A DNA stretch of 34,863 nucleotides, from positions 1 to 34,863 of IMG/VR virus record IMGVR_UViG_3300025767_000071. One strand, 5' to 3'. The notes under the pieces are model-generated. The model was given only the letters and a program-made list of their open reading frames with translations, did not search any database and was not told the DNA's origin. The stretch is from a virus. Both the position numbers and the translations under genes were made by a program. Shown here piece by piece: positions 15,432 to 23,023 of the stretch. Position 1 is the stretch's first letter; each line of letters opens with the position of its first letter.

Positions 15432-16532
15432 ATGAAGAAAATATATAATTATCACTTTAGAAATGGATCAGGTGCTATATTTGACAGTTTTGATATGTAT
15501 CTGTCATATTTTGCAGGTACAGGCCAGTTTGATATTAAAGGTATAAATATTAGTAAAGTTAATACTGTAGATATACAAAGTAAGTCTTTCTATAGATATC
15601 CTAAATTAGATTTACCACGTATGAAGGTAGATTTATTAAAGGAGAAGTATGACATTTCTATTACCAGAAATAAAGATACAGCGGATTATAAGGTTGTATC
15701 ATCTAAGTATCTTAATAACTTAGCAACATATTCTTGGGAGTCATTATATTTAGTTAGTGATGTAATTAAAAGTTATAAAGCTAAAGGTGCTGGGGTTGTG
15801 GATGCTGATACTTTAAATAATTTTATATCAGAGCTTGAGCTTTATAATCAAGATGATCTTGTTTCTATTAAAGCTCAGTACGGTTACAATCAAATAAATA
15901 TGGATAGCTGTTATCCTGAAAGAACACATTACAATCATTATTATTTAGATAAAGAAGGTTATGATGAGATTGTAGGAATAACATCTTCAAGTAATGTTAT
16001 ATTAGATTCAAACCTTAATGAAATAATTTATGAGGGTTTGCATATATTAACTCAGGAGGAGTATTCTAACGCAAGAAAAATGATTAAGTCTGATGATTTA
16101 GAAAACAGGGCTTTAGCTTTAGAGTTACTTTCAAATTGTAACTTAACTAAGTCATTTGACTATGTATCATTGTTATATTATTTTTACTATGATTACTTAA
16201 AAGATGCAAGAAACTGGAATAGTGTTAATGTGAAAACTTTGAAAGCAAGTTTGAAAGAGTTTTCACCATACACACAGACTAGATCCGGTCATTACTATAA
16301 TACATACCTAATGAAGTTGATAGAGGCAGATCATTTTAGTGAGTTTGCTTTTAAAGAGTGCGCTAGATATGCTTTTCATAATGTAGTTAAATCTCATATG
16401 GGTTTATCTGATGATAGCGTGTTTACTATAAACTTAGATGCCATTAAGGTTAATCCAAAGTATATAGATAAACTAAAAAGAGAAGCAAGTTTTTTTAACA
16501 CAGAGTTAGAAGAACAATTAATAACAATTTAA
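15432..16532 (+). CDS. Unknown protein B of the MoxR-VWA cassette (366 aa)
   Basis: Starts one base after protein A's stop. Rich in Tyr, Asn and Ser, with repeated tyrosines in the second half (SLLYYFYYDYL near 233-245) and no visible enzyme motif. Residues about 52-90 align by eye with protein A (aromatic-proline start, K-L-x2-R-x-K, then I-x-I/V-T...AD), and VVDADTL corresponds to VVDAETV. The C-terminal half looks helical. It ends two bases into a composite terminator. Likely a second member of a small family, perhaps forming a complex with A; not proved. Confidence 0.75.
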   Translation: MKKIYNYHFRNGSGAIFDSFDMYLSYFAGTGQFDIKGINISKVNTVDIQSKSFYRYPKLDLPRMKVDLLKEKYDISITRNKDTADYKVVSSKYLNNLATYSWESLYLVSDVIKSYKAKGAGVVDADTLNNFISELELYNQDDLVSIKAQYGYNQINMDSCYPERTHYNHYYLDKEGYDEIVGITSSSNVILDSNLNEIIYEGLHILTQEEYSNARKMIKSDDLENRALALELLSNCNLTKSFDYVSLLYYFYYDYLKDARNWNSVNVKTLKASLKEFSPYTQTRSGHYYNTYLMKLIEADHFSEFAFKECARYAFHNVVKSHMGLSDDSVFTINLDAIKVNPKYIDKLKREASFFNTELEEQLITI

Positions 16533-16587
16533 GGAGAATATTGCCATAATCGTGGAGGGCCCTTATGGGTCCTCTCTCCTTATTTTT
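16531..16587 (+). terminator. Composite terminator after the cassette
   Basis: An inner stem GAGGGCCC / GGGTCCTC (8 pairs, one G-U; loop TTAT) sits inside an outer stem AAGGAGA (16531-16537) / TCTCCTT (16575-16581), followed by TATTTTT. It overlaps the stop codon of the preceding gene. An ATG at 16565 inside the hairpin is therefore not a likely start for the nuclease gene. Confidence 0.8.
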
Positions 16588-16597
16588 AAAACAAATT

Positions 16598-17581
16598 ATG
16601 ATAGATACACAAAAAGAAGAAGAGTTTTATTCTAAAGACTTTTCATTTAGCTATTCTTCATTGAATAGATTATTATTTTCCCCGTCCCTGTTTTACAAGG
16701 ACTATATATTAAAAGACAGAGAAGTCAAAACAGATAAGTATCTTGTTGAAGGAAAGCTTGTACACTGTTTGGTATTTGAACCAGAGCATGTTAATGATAA
16801 GTTTAATGTTGTCCCTGGTAGTGCACCATCAGATAATGTAAGAAAGATATTCAAACATTTATCTACTGTTACAGACTCAGAGACTCTTGGAGGTATTGAT
16901 AACACAATCATACTTGACACTTTAAAAGAGTTTAATTTGTACCAGTCACTTAAACTGGATGATGCTAGAATAGCAAAGATTAAAGTTGATGACTATGAGC
17001 CTTATTGGAAGTTTCTTTTAAACACTAACGTTGATGTGATTGATCAAGATACTCTTGCTAAATGCACAGAGTACGCTGAAATAATTAAAAGCAATAAAGA
17101 TGTAATGAGTCTTTTTAGTAAAGCAGCAACTGAATTTGATTTAGATCCTATTCAGACATATGCTGAGAAACCTTTGTCTTGTGATTTAATTGATAAACCT
17201 TTTGGTTTAAAAGGTATTATTGATTTCTATAAAGTTGATGCTGATGAAAAACTGGTCACAATTTGTGACCTCAAGACAACCAGTAAGTCTATATCAGACT
17301 TCAGAGAGACTATAGATTTCTATAAATATTGGTTACAAGCAGCTATTTATTGTAAATTAGTCTATGAAAATTTAGATGAGTCAGAGAAAGATTACTCAAT
17401 TATTTATAAGTTTGCTGTGATAGATAGTTACAAGCAAGTTTATGTATTTGATGTATCTTCTGAGACATTATCAATATGGACTGAGGGTTTAAGGGATGTT
17501 CTTACTGTTGCAGAATACCACTACAAAGAGAGAAACTACACTTTGCCTTATGAATTCTTAGCTAAAAAAGTTATATTATAG
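16598..17581 (+). CDS. PD-(D/E)XK family nuclease (RecB/Cas4-like), 327 aa
   Basis: Probable DNA exonuclease for recombination or host DNA degradation. The catalytic block is GIIDFYKV (Asp 209), then TICDLKTT (Asp 224, Lys 226), then YWLQAAIY with Gln 247, the order D...D-x-K...Q of the PDDEXK_1/Cas4-like group. An N-terminal EGKLVHCLV with His 56 fits the extra histidine of these enzymes. I use ATG 16598 because the ATG at 16565 lies in the terminator. No helicase domain is fused. The gene follows the MoxR cassette and precedes two unknown proteins in the next block. Confidence 0.85.
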   Translation: MIDTQKEEEFYSKDFSFSYSSLNRLLFSPSLFYKDYILKDREVKTDKYLVEGKLVHCLVFEPEHVNDKFNVVPGSAPSDNVRKIFKHLSTVTDSETLGGIDNTIILDTLKEFNLYQSLKLDDARIAKIKVDDYEPYWKFLLNTNVDVIDQDTLAKCTEYAEIIKSNKDVMSLFSKAATEFDLDPIQTYAEKPLSCDLIDKPFGLKGIIDFYKVDADEKLVTICDLKTTSKSISDFRETIDFYKYWLQAAIYCKLVYENLDESEKDYSIIYKFAVIDSYKQVYVFDVSSETLSIWTEGLRDVLTVAEYHYKERNYTLPYEFLAKKVIL

Positions 17582-17582
17582 T

Positions 17583-18164
17583 ATGGCTGGTGTATATACA
17601 CAATACTTCCAAAAAAGTAAAGTTTTTTTATATCCTTTACTGAAACTAAAAAAAGGTATAGCTTTTGTCCCTGAACAAACATATATTTCATGGGATAAAT
17701 TTTATAAACCTGAAGACATGAAGTTTATGTGTTTATACAATGCAAAAGCGGATTCAAAATATATAGAGTTTGAGTCTAAATACATCAAAAATCATCCACT
17801 ACTTGAAGCATATTTTAACCTGGGAAATGATCAACATATATATGTTTATGATTTTTCAAAATACAAACATGATTTTAACTCTTTTATTGATGGTAAGTAT
17901 TCCAAATTTAGTATAAACACAAAGGAAACAATTACAAAATTCTTTGGTACTGTAGGTAACATATCACAATATGTAGAAAGTTTTTTATCACCTGATTCTT
18001 TTCATGAAATTTATGCAAGAGAATTAGGTGTAGATCTTTCTATTATAGAAACTGTGCATGAATTATGTTCAGTTCCTGATATTAAAAAAGAAACATTATT
18101 TGAAAATATCCCAGATGAAATAGAATTATTTAAAAACAATTTTATATCTTTGGACAAACATTAA
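17583..18164 (+). CDS. Conserved phage protein of unknown function (193 aa)
   Basis: Starts MAGVYTQYFQKSKVFLYPLL, with an aromatic- and lysine-rich first part and a helical second half (FFGTVGNISQYVESFL, then VHELCSVPDIKKETLF). I recall similar small Bacteroidota phage proteins that start with a 'YFQKSK.FLYPLL' segment, but none with a function. No transmembrane segment or enzyme motif. It begins 1 base after the nuclease stop and ends 6 bases before the next ATG, so it is probably co-transcribed with the nuclease. Confidence 0.78.
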   Translation: MAGVYTQYFQKSKVFLYPLLKLKKGIAFVPEQTYISWDKFYKPEDMKFMCLYNAKADSKYIEFESKYIKNHPLLEAYFNLGNDQHIYVYDFSKYKHDFNSFIDGKYSKFSINTKETITKFFGTVGNISQYVESFLSPDSFHEIYARELGVDLSIIETVHELCSVPDIKKETLFENIPDEIELFKNNFISLDKH

Positions 18165-18170
18165 AAATCA

Positions 18171-18590
18171 ATGGCAAATTTAGGAAACAATATGATGCTT
18201 GTAAACTCTGTATTCAGAGGAGCAAGATCATTTAGTCTAGTACCGGTGAGCTTAGAATCACCTTATATTGAAGCCATGTTTGACCCAACGTCAAGCATAT
18301 TAGCTGTAATTGGAAAAGAGAAGAAAGAATCTTTTCATATGATGCCCCGTCTTGATGAAAGCGGTCAGCCTCAAAGATTAAAAGTTCCAAATAATACAAC
18401 AGGTAAAACTGTTAAGGAACAAAGAGTAACTCTTAATACTTTTCAAGAGTATTATATTAATGATAAAGCTGACATTGAAACATTCATTGAGCTTTTTGCA
18501 ATAAATGCATCTTCATTTAATTATAAAGAGTTCTTAGAGGTAAATATTGAAGAAACAAAAGTTTCTAAAATTATTATGCCAGGTCAATAA
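18171..18590 (+). CDS. Conserved phage protein of unknown function (139 aa)
   Basis: Begins MANLGNNMMLVNSVFRGARS, then has PVSLESPYIEAMFDPTSSILAVIG in pieces and SFHMMPRLDESGQP, with a C-terminal FQEYYINDKADIETFI region. The pattern NNMMLVNS...SFHMMPRLD is one I associate with a conserved phage family of unknown role, mostly in Bacteroidota phages. It closes the nuclease block and is followed by two hairpins, the second a strong terminator. Confidence 0.8.
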   Translation: MANLGNNMMLVNSVFRGARSFSLVPVSLESPYIEAMFDPTSSILAVIGKEKKESFHMMPRLDESGQPQRLKVPNNTTGKTVKEQRVTLNTFQEYYINDKADIETFIELFAINASSFNYKEFLEVNIEETKVSKIIMPGQ

Positions 18591-18601
18591 ATTATACATT
18601 T

Positions 18602-18619
18602 TCTTTAGTCTACTAAAGA
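18602..18619. repeat. AT-rich hairpin ahead of terminator
   Basis: A 7-bp perfect inverted repeat (TCTTTAG / CTAAAGA, loop TCTA) lies 12 bases after the stop of the preceding gene and 14 bases before the terminator at 18634. It has no T-tract of its own. It may be a processing or protein-binding structure. Confidence 0.5.
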
Positions 18620-18633
18620 GATAATATCAGATA

Positions 18634-18667
18634 CCAAAAAAAGCTCATTAATTTGGGCTTTTTTTGG
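18634..18667 (+). terminator. Rho-independent terminator before the polymerase block
   Basis: A 13-pair stem (CC, seven A, GCTC opposite GGGC, seven T, GG; one G-U) closes an 8-base loop. The T-rich descending arm supplies the U-tract, and the matching A-tract makes it potentially active in both directions. It ends 17 bases before the next start at 18685. Confidence 0.8.
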
Positions 18668-18684
18668 CTCTAATAAGTAAAGTT

Positions 18685-18966
18685 ATGAAGCAATTAAAGA
18701 ATGAAGAAATAATTGATATTAATATCTTATGTGCACTAACAAAATGTTTAGGTGAAGTTTCTCACAATTTACAATATGTTCTTTCTCAAATGGAAAAGAA
18801 AAAACTAAAGAATTGTATTCAAAGTATTAGTGCTTTTGAAAGAGAAATAGATAAAAGATTTCATGGATCACAAAAAGATGCAGTAGAATCAGTATATGAC
18901 GTAATAATGGATTTAATACTTGAAGCAAGAGAAGTAAGTCTTAAAAATGCAACAAATAACAATTAA
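18685..18966 (+). CDS. Hypothetical helical protein (93 aa)
   Basis: I use ATG 18685 (MKQLKNEEIIDINILCALTK) because the longer frame starts with TTG at 18664 inside the terminator. The product is all-helical and charged (VLSQMEKKKLKNCIQSIS..., DAVESVYDVIMDLIL) with no known motif. It ends 4 bases before the polymerase ATG, so it may be co-transcribed with it. Function unknown. Confidence 0.65.
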   Translation: MKQLKNEEIIDINILCALTKCLGEVSHNLQYVLSQMEKKKLKNCIQSISAFEREIDKRFHGSQKDAVESVYDVIMDLILEAREVSLKNATNNN

Positions 18967-18970
18967 AAAG

Positions 18971-20968
18971 ATGGAAAAAAAACATTGGGTACATGATTAT
19001 GAAACACTATCTAATTGTTTCACAGCCGTCTTTGAACATTATAAAACAACAGAGACAGAAATATTTGTAATTCATGATCTAAGAAATGACTTTAATAAGT
19101 TTATAGATTTTCTTGAACAGAATGTTAAAAATAAAGAATGGCATATATCATATAATGGTTTAGCCTTTGATGGTCAGATTACTCAATATATAGTAGATAA
19201 TCACTATTTGTGGTTAGATTTAACAGGTTGTGAAATTGCAAATATTATTTACAGGTATGCTCAATACTGTATAGAAAAGTCTAACAAGAAGGAGTTTATG
19301 GATTATCCTCAGTGGAAAATGAAAATAGGTCAGATTGATTTATTTAAAATGCATCACTGGGATAACCCTGCAAAACGTTCAGGCCTCAAATGGATTCAGT
19401 ATAGTATGGATTGGGAAAACATATTAGATATGCCTATTCATCACACTGCAGAGATTACAACACTTGAGGAAATTGATACTGTATTAGAATACAATATTAA
19501 TGATGTTAAGTCAACCAAAGAAATATTTAATAGGTCTAAGGATCTAATTAAGTTAAGAAAGGAGTTGACTAATACATATGATATAAATTTATACAGTGCC
19601 AGTGAGCCCAGGATAAGTAAAGAATTATTTGCTTATTACATGTGTGAAAAACTAAATATACCTAAAAGAGATCTTAAGCAAATGAGAACTCATAGAAGTA
19701 TTGTTAAGTTTAAAAATATTATACTACCTTATATTAAATTTACATCTCCACAGTTTCAAAATCTTCTTGAGAGATTTAACGCTGTAGAGTTAGATCCTAA
19801 CAATCTTAAGGGTGCTTTTAAGTATTCTGTAAATTATAAGGATGTTAAAACTGATTTTGGTGTAGGTGGTGTTCACGGTGCAAGAAAGGCTGGAGTGTAT
19901 ACATCAAATGATGACTATGTAATAATGTCATCAGATGTTACATCATTTTATCCTAATCTTGTAATTAGAAATGGATGGGCTCCGGGACATTTTCCTGCTA
20001 AAGATTTTTGTGATCAGTATGAATGGTTTTTTGATGAAAGAAAAAAAATTCCTAAATCAAATCCCATGAATTATGTTTACAAGATTATATTAAATTCAAC
20101 CTTTGGTCTAAGTAATGATAAGAACAGTTTCTTTTATGATCCTGAACTTACAATGAGGATTACAATTAATGGTCAGTTAAGTCTAGTTATGTTATATGAA
20201 ATGATTATGGAAAGAATACCTGATAGTAAAGCATTAATGCAAAATACTGATGGTATAGAAACAATTATTCCAAGAAAATATGTAGATGAATACATGGCTA
20301 TTTGTAAAGAGTGGGAAGATCTTACAAATTTACAGCTAGAACATGATGAATATCAAAAATTAGTATTAGCCGATGTAAACAACTACATAGGGCTTAATAA
20401 CTATAAAGAAGTAGATATGACCACTTGGAGAGACGTCAAGAAAAAAAACCCTCATTATAAATTTAAAATAGAAGGTAGTAAATTCTTTTTTGCTCCCACC
20501 AAAACAAAAGGTAGATTTGATTTCTTTAACTTACAATTACATAAAAATAAATCAAAACTTGTTATACCTAAAGCAATTTTTTATTATTTTATACATGACA
20601 TGTTACCTATGGATTATTTAAATGAAAATAATAACATTTTAGATTATTGTATAGGTGGTAAATCTAAAGGAGATTGGAAACAGGTGGCAAAGTCAATAAA
20701 AGATGGAGCATACCATGAAGAAGATCTGCAGAAGATAAATAGGTATTATATTTCTAAACAAGGTGTAAAGATTGTTAAAGTAAACAAATCAGACGGTAGA
20801 GAAATTCAACTAGAATCTGGTAGATGGGTGCAAACAGTTTTTAATAAAATGGAATTAAAACCTAAGTGGGATGCTTATGGCATACACAAAGGTTACTATT
20901 TAGAAGCTATTGAAAAAGAGATAGATAGTATAATGAATGTAAGTGCAAATCAGTTAACACTATTTTAA
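18971..20968 (+). CDS. B-family DNA polymerase with proofreading exonuclease (665 aa)
   Basis: Main replicative polymerase. The 3'-5' exonuclease motifs are: DYET (Asp 9, Glu 11), YNGLAFD (61-67) and YNINDV (174-179, Asp 178). The polymerase motifs are: motif A SDVTSFYPNLVI (321-332, Asp 322), motif B KIILNSTFG (371-379) and motif C MQNTDGIE (423-430, catalytic Asp 427). The first position of the usual DTD is Asn. A GVGGVHG segment (297-303) sits between the exonuclease and polymerase parts. Length is short for family B, as in compact phage enzymes. Start chosen at 18971 because the frame upstream overlaps the preceding gene. PhoH follows directly. Confidence 0.92.
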   Translation: MEKKHWVHDYETLSNCFTAVFEHYKTTETEIFVIHDLRNDFNKFIDFLEQNVKNKEWHISYNGLAFDGQITQYIVDNHYLWLDLTGCEIANIIYRYAQYCIEKSNKKEFMDYPQWKMKIGQIDLFKMHHWDNPAKRSGLKWIQYSMDWENILDMPIHHTAEITTLEEIDTVLEYNINDVKSTKEIFNRSKDLIKLRKELTNTYDINLYSASEPRISKELFAYYMCEKLNIPKRDLKQMRTHRSIVKFKNIILPYIKFTSPQFQNLLERFNAVELDPNNLKGAFKYSVNYKDVKTDFGVGGVHGARKAGVYTSNDDYVIMSSDVTSFYPNLVIRNGWAPGHFPAKDFCDQYEWFFDERKKIPKSNPMNYVYKIILNSTFGLSNDKNSFFYDPELTMRITINGQLSLVMLYEMIMERIPDSKALMQNTDGIETIIPRKYVDEYMAICKEWEDLTNLQLEHDEYQKLVLADVNNYIGLNNYKEVDMTTWRDVKKKNPHYKFKIEGSKFFFAPTKTKGRFDFFNLQLHKNKSKLVIPKAIFYYFIHDMLPMDYLNENNNILDYCIGGKSKGDWKQVAKSIKDGAYHEEDLQKINRYYISKQGVKIVKVNKSDGREIQLESGRWVQTVFNKMELKPKWDAYGIHKGYYLEAIEKEIDSIMNVSANQLTLF

Positions 20969-21628
20969 ATGACTCAAAATACAGATAAAAAACCGCCCAA
21001 GGGGCCAATAAGATTTTCAATAACTCTTTCTGAAGAACAAAAAGAAGCTAAGAGCTTAATTTTAAAACATCCTTTTAATTTTATAGTTGGTAATGCAGGT
21101 AGTGGTAAAACACTGCTTGCTGTCCAAGTAGCTTTAGACCAGTTCTTTAAGAGACAGTATAATAAAATCATAATTACAAGACCTACAGTCTCAACAGAAG
21201 ATAATGGTTTTTTACCTGGTTCAGAAAAAGAAAAGATGGAGCCTTGGTTGGTTCCAATTCGTTCCAATATGAGGAAGGTTTATAATAAACCGGCCATCTT
21301 AGAGAAGATGGAAAATGAAGAGAAGATAGAATTAGTATCACTTGCTCATTTTAGAGGAAGGACTTTTGATAACTCTATAGTTATTATAGATGAATTCCAA
21401 AACTTAACAAGAGCTCAACTAGCCATGGTCTTAGGAAGACTTGGTAAAAATTCAGTTATGATTCTTTGTGGAGATAACCAACAAATTGATTTAAAGGATA
21501 AAAATTACTCAGCAATTAATGAAGTTGCTAAAATTTTAAATTCTAAATATGTAAGTAAAACCATATTAAAAGATAATCATAGACATGAATCATTAGTGGA
21601 AGTATTAGATTTATTAGCAAACAATTAA
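20969..21628 (+). CDS. phoH: PhoH-like ATPase (219 aa)
   Basis: Walker A is GNAGSGKT (41-48), Walker B is IIDEFQN (139-145), and GDNQQID (168-174) is the typical third PhoH block; the GFLPGSEKEKMEPWL segment (80-94) is the family's signature. PhoH ATPases are common in marine phages and likely act in RNA or stress metabolism, although their phage role is not settled. The ATG follows the polymerase stop directly, so the two genes appear coupled. Family assignment is firm, function less so. Confidence 0.93.
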   Translation: MTQNTDKKPPKGPIRFSITLSEEQKEAKSLILKHPFNFIVGNAGSGKTLLAVQVALDQFFKRQYNKIIITRPTVSTEDNGFLPGSEKEKMEPWLVPIRSNMRKVYNKPAILEKMENEEKIELVSLAHFRGRTFDNSIVIIDEFQNLTRAQLAMVLGRLGKNSVMILCGDNQQIDLKDKNYSAINEVAKILNSKYVSKTILKDNHRHESLVEVLDLLANN

Positions 21629-21642
21629 ACAATTAAAACCAA

Positions 21643-21945
21643 ATGGATTATTTTGAATTAGAATGTGCCGTTGAAGAATGGGCACAAGAAAAAGGAATCT
21701 TGGATAAAGCCACACCAATGGCCCAAGCTCTTAAAACTTTAGAAGAATGTACAGAATTATGTACAGCAATCAACGCAGATGACCGTGAAGAAGTCATTGA
21801 TGCTATGGGTGATATTATGGTTACCCTGATCATTCAAGCTAAAATGCAAGGACTTAAATTAGAAGAGTGCCTTGAATCAGCTTATAATGTAATTGCTAAA
21901 CGTACAGGTAAGATGGTTAATGGTCAATTTGTAAAAGACAATTAA
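21643..21945 (+). CDS. MazG-like nucleotide pyrophosphohydrolase (100 aa)
   Basis: A small helical protein with the MazG-type metal-binding pattern: EECTE (34-38) and EEVIDAMGD (49-57), matching E-E-x-x-E...E-x-x-D. MazG proteins hydrolyse NTPs or (p)ppGpp-like nucleotides; phage versions probably shift nucleotide pools. Length of about 100 residues fits the short phage type. It sits between PhoH and a small conserved gene in the nucleotide-related cluster. The exact substrate cannot be read from the sequence. Confidence 0.85.
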   Translation: MDYFELECAVEEWAQEKGILDKATPMAQALKTLEECTELCTAINADDREEVIDAMGDIMVTLIIQAKMQGLKLEECLESAYNVIAKRTGKMVNGQFVKDN

Positions 21946-21946
21946 T

Positions 21947-22147
21947 ATGGAATTACATCAAGTACCTAGAGGCTCTAAAATAAAAGTTAAATCTGATATA
22001 AAAGTTCCTCCCGGAGCTCCTGCAATTCAGGAAGAACAAATACTAATTTTTAATCACATAGATGGGATGTATTCTCATTGTTTAGATTTAAAAGGTAATG
22101 TTGTTCATCTTGTTGCATGGGCTGACGTAGAAATAGTGAATGATTAA
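21947..22147 (+). CDS. Small conserved phage protein (66 aa)
   Basis: A short beta-rich protein with MELHQVPRGSKIKV, a proline-glycine segment KVPPGAPA and LIFNHIDGMYSHCLD. The strand pattern suggests a small barrel (SH3-like) of unknown function. It starts 1 base after the MazG-like stop and overlaps the next gene by 8 bases, a packed arrangement. Confidence 0.72.
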   Translation: MELHQVPRGSKIKVKSDIKVPPGAPAIQEEQILIFNHIDGMYSHCLDLKGNVVHLVAWADVEIVND

Positions 22148-22973
22148 AGTACAAGAGACTAAAACTCTTGTTACTAAGGACAATAATAATAGTGCTAACT
22201 GCATTGCTCCTAACCTTATATATGGTTGTTTTGGAGGATGTGTTAGCACTTATTGTTATATGTCAAGATACAATGACAAGAGAGTCTATGTAAATACAAA
22301 CGTAGATCAGATATTTCAGTCTGTTGTTGAATGGGAAAAGTCTTATGATAAAGTACCGGATCAACAAGACCCCATATACACTATGGTAGATATTGCATGT
22401 AATACAGATTTAGTATTAATGCAGAAACATTTACCTGAACCACTGTTACATTATCTTAAACGTTATGATGATCACCCGCAGCTTAATAGCACAATGGCTA
22501 CTAAGTATCCTGGATTACTAACCTTAGACGTTAGTAGTTTCAACAAGAAACCTAGAGTGCGTGTAAGTCTTATGCCACAGAAGTACTCTGATATACTTGA
22601 ACCCAAGATGTCAAGTATCTTGAGCCGTATACATGACATTAACCGTCTCAAAGACTTAGGATGGGAAGTACATTGTAATTACAGTCCACTTATATTTTAC
22701 CCCGGATGGAAAGAAGAGTATGATAATTTATTTAAACAAGTAAAAGATATTGCTGGTGAAAATAAATGTGAAGTAATTGCACTTACAAATCATAAGTTTC
22801 AAATGATTAGATCTTCAAATGAAGCTCAAGAATTAATGAAATACAGCTCAGAAGTGAAGAATAAAAGTGGTGTATTAAGATACCCCTTGAGCCATAAATC
22901 AAGATTATTAAATGAGTTTAAAACAATATATAGTAAATATTTTGACTTAAAAACAATTAGATATATATTTTAA
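22140..22973 (+). CDS. Radical-SAM-like protein, spore photoproduct lyase-type candidate (277 aa)
   Basis: Residues 28-44 read YGCFGGCVSTYCYMSRY, with cysteines at 30, 34 and 39 (C-x3-C-x4-C-Y). This resembles the 'GC-H-C-YCYA-R' iron-sulfur motif of spore photoproduct lyase-like radical-SAM enzymes but with two extra residues between the second and third cysteine. The rest shows a TIM-barrel-like alternation: MVDIACNTDLVLM, LLTLDVSS, RVRVSLMP, WEVHCNYSPLIFYPGW, CEVIALTNHKFQM. A role in DNA or RNA modification or repair is plausible. The family call is moderate, since the spacing is atypical and no homology search was done. Confidence 0.72.
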   Translation: MIKVQETKTLVTKDNNNSANCIAPNLIYGCFGGCVSTYCYMSRYNDKRVYVNTNVDQIFQSVVEWEKSYDKVPDQQDPIYTMVDIACNTDLVLMQKHLPEPLLHYLKRYDDHPQLNSTMATKYPGLLTLDVSSFNKKPRVRVSLMPQKYSDILEPKMSSILSRIHDINRLKDLGWEVHCNYSPLIFYPGWKEEYDNLFKQVKDIAGENKCEVIALTNHKFQMIRSSNEAQELMKYSSEVKNKSGVLRYPLSHKSRLLNEFKTIYSKYFDLKTIRYIF

Positions 22974-22975
22974 TT

Positions 22976-23006
22976 TTGTTTCTAAGATTATATTTGTTAT
23001 ATTTAC
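22976..23006 (+). promoter_or_regulatory. Bacteroidota-type promoter for the DUF932-like gene
   Basis: TTTG (22976-22979), exactly 19 bases, then TATATTTA (22999-23006), one mismatch from TAnnTTTG. The expected start of transcription, near 23013, is about 11 bases before the ATG at 23024. It lies in the only real gap in this stretch and supports choosing the start at 23024. Confidence 0.7.
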
Positions 23007-23023
23007 ACTTTAAAAATTTACAA

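Noticed and set aside
16565-16597. Upstream start for the PD-(D/E)XK nuclease
   Set aside because: This ATG lies inside the stem-loop of the composite terminator, and the added 11 residues look like read-through of the hairpin.
18664-18684. TTG start for the 93-residue protein
   Set aside because: It lies inside the terminator at 18634-18667; the ATG at 18685 gives a better start.
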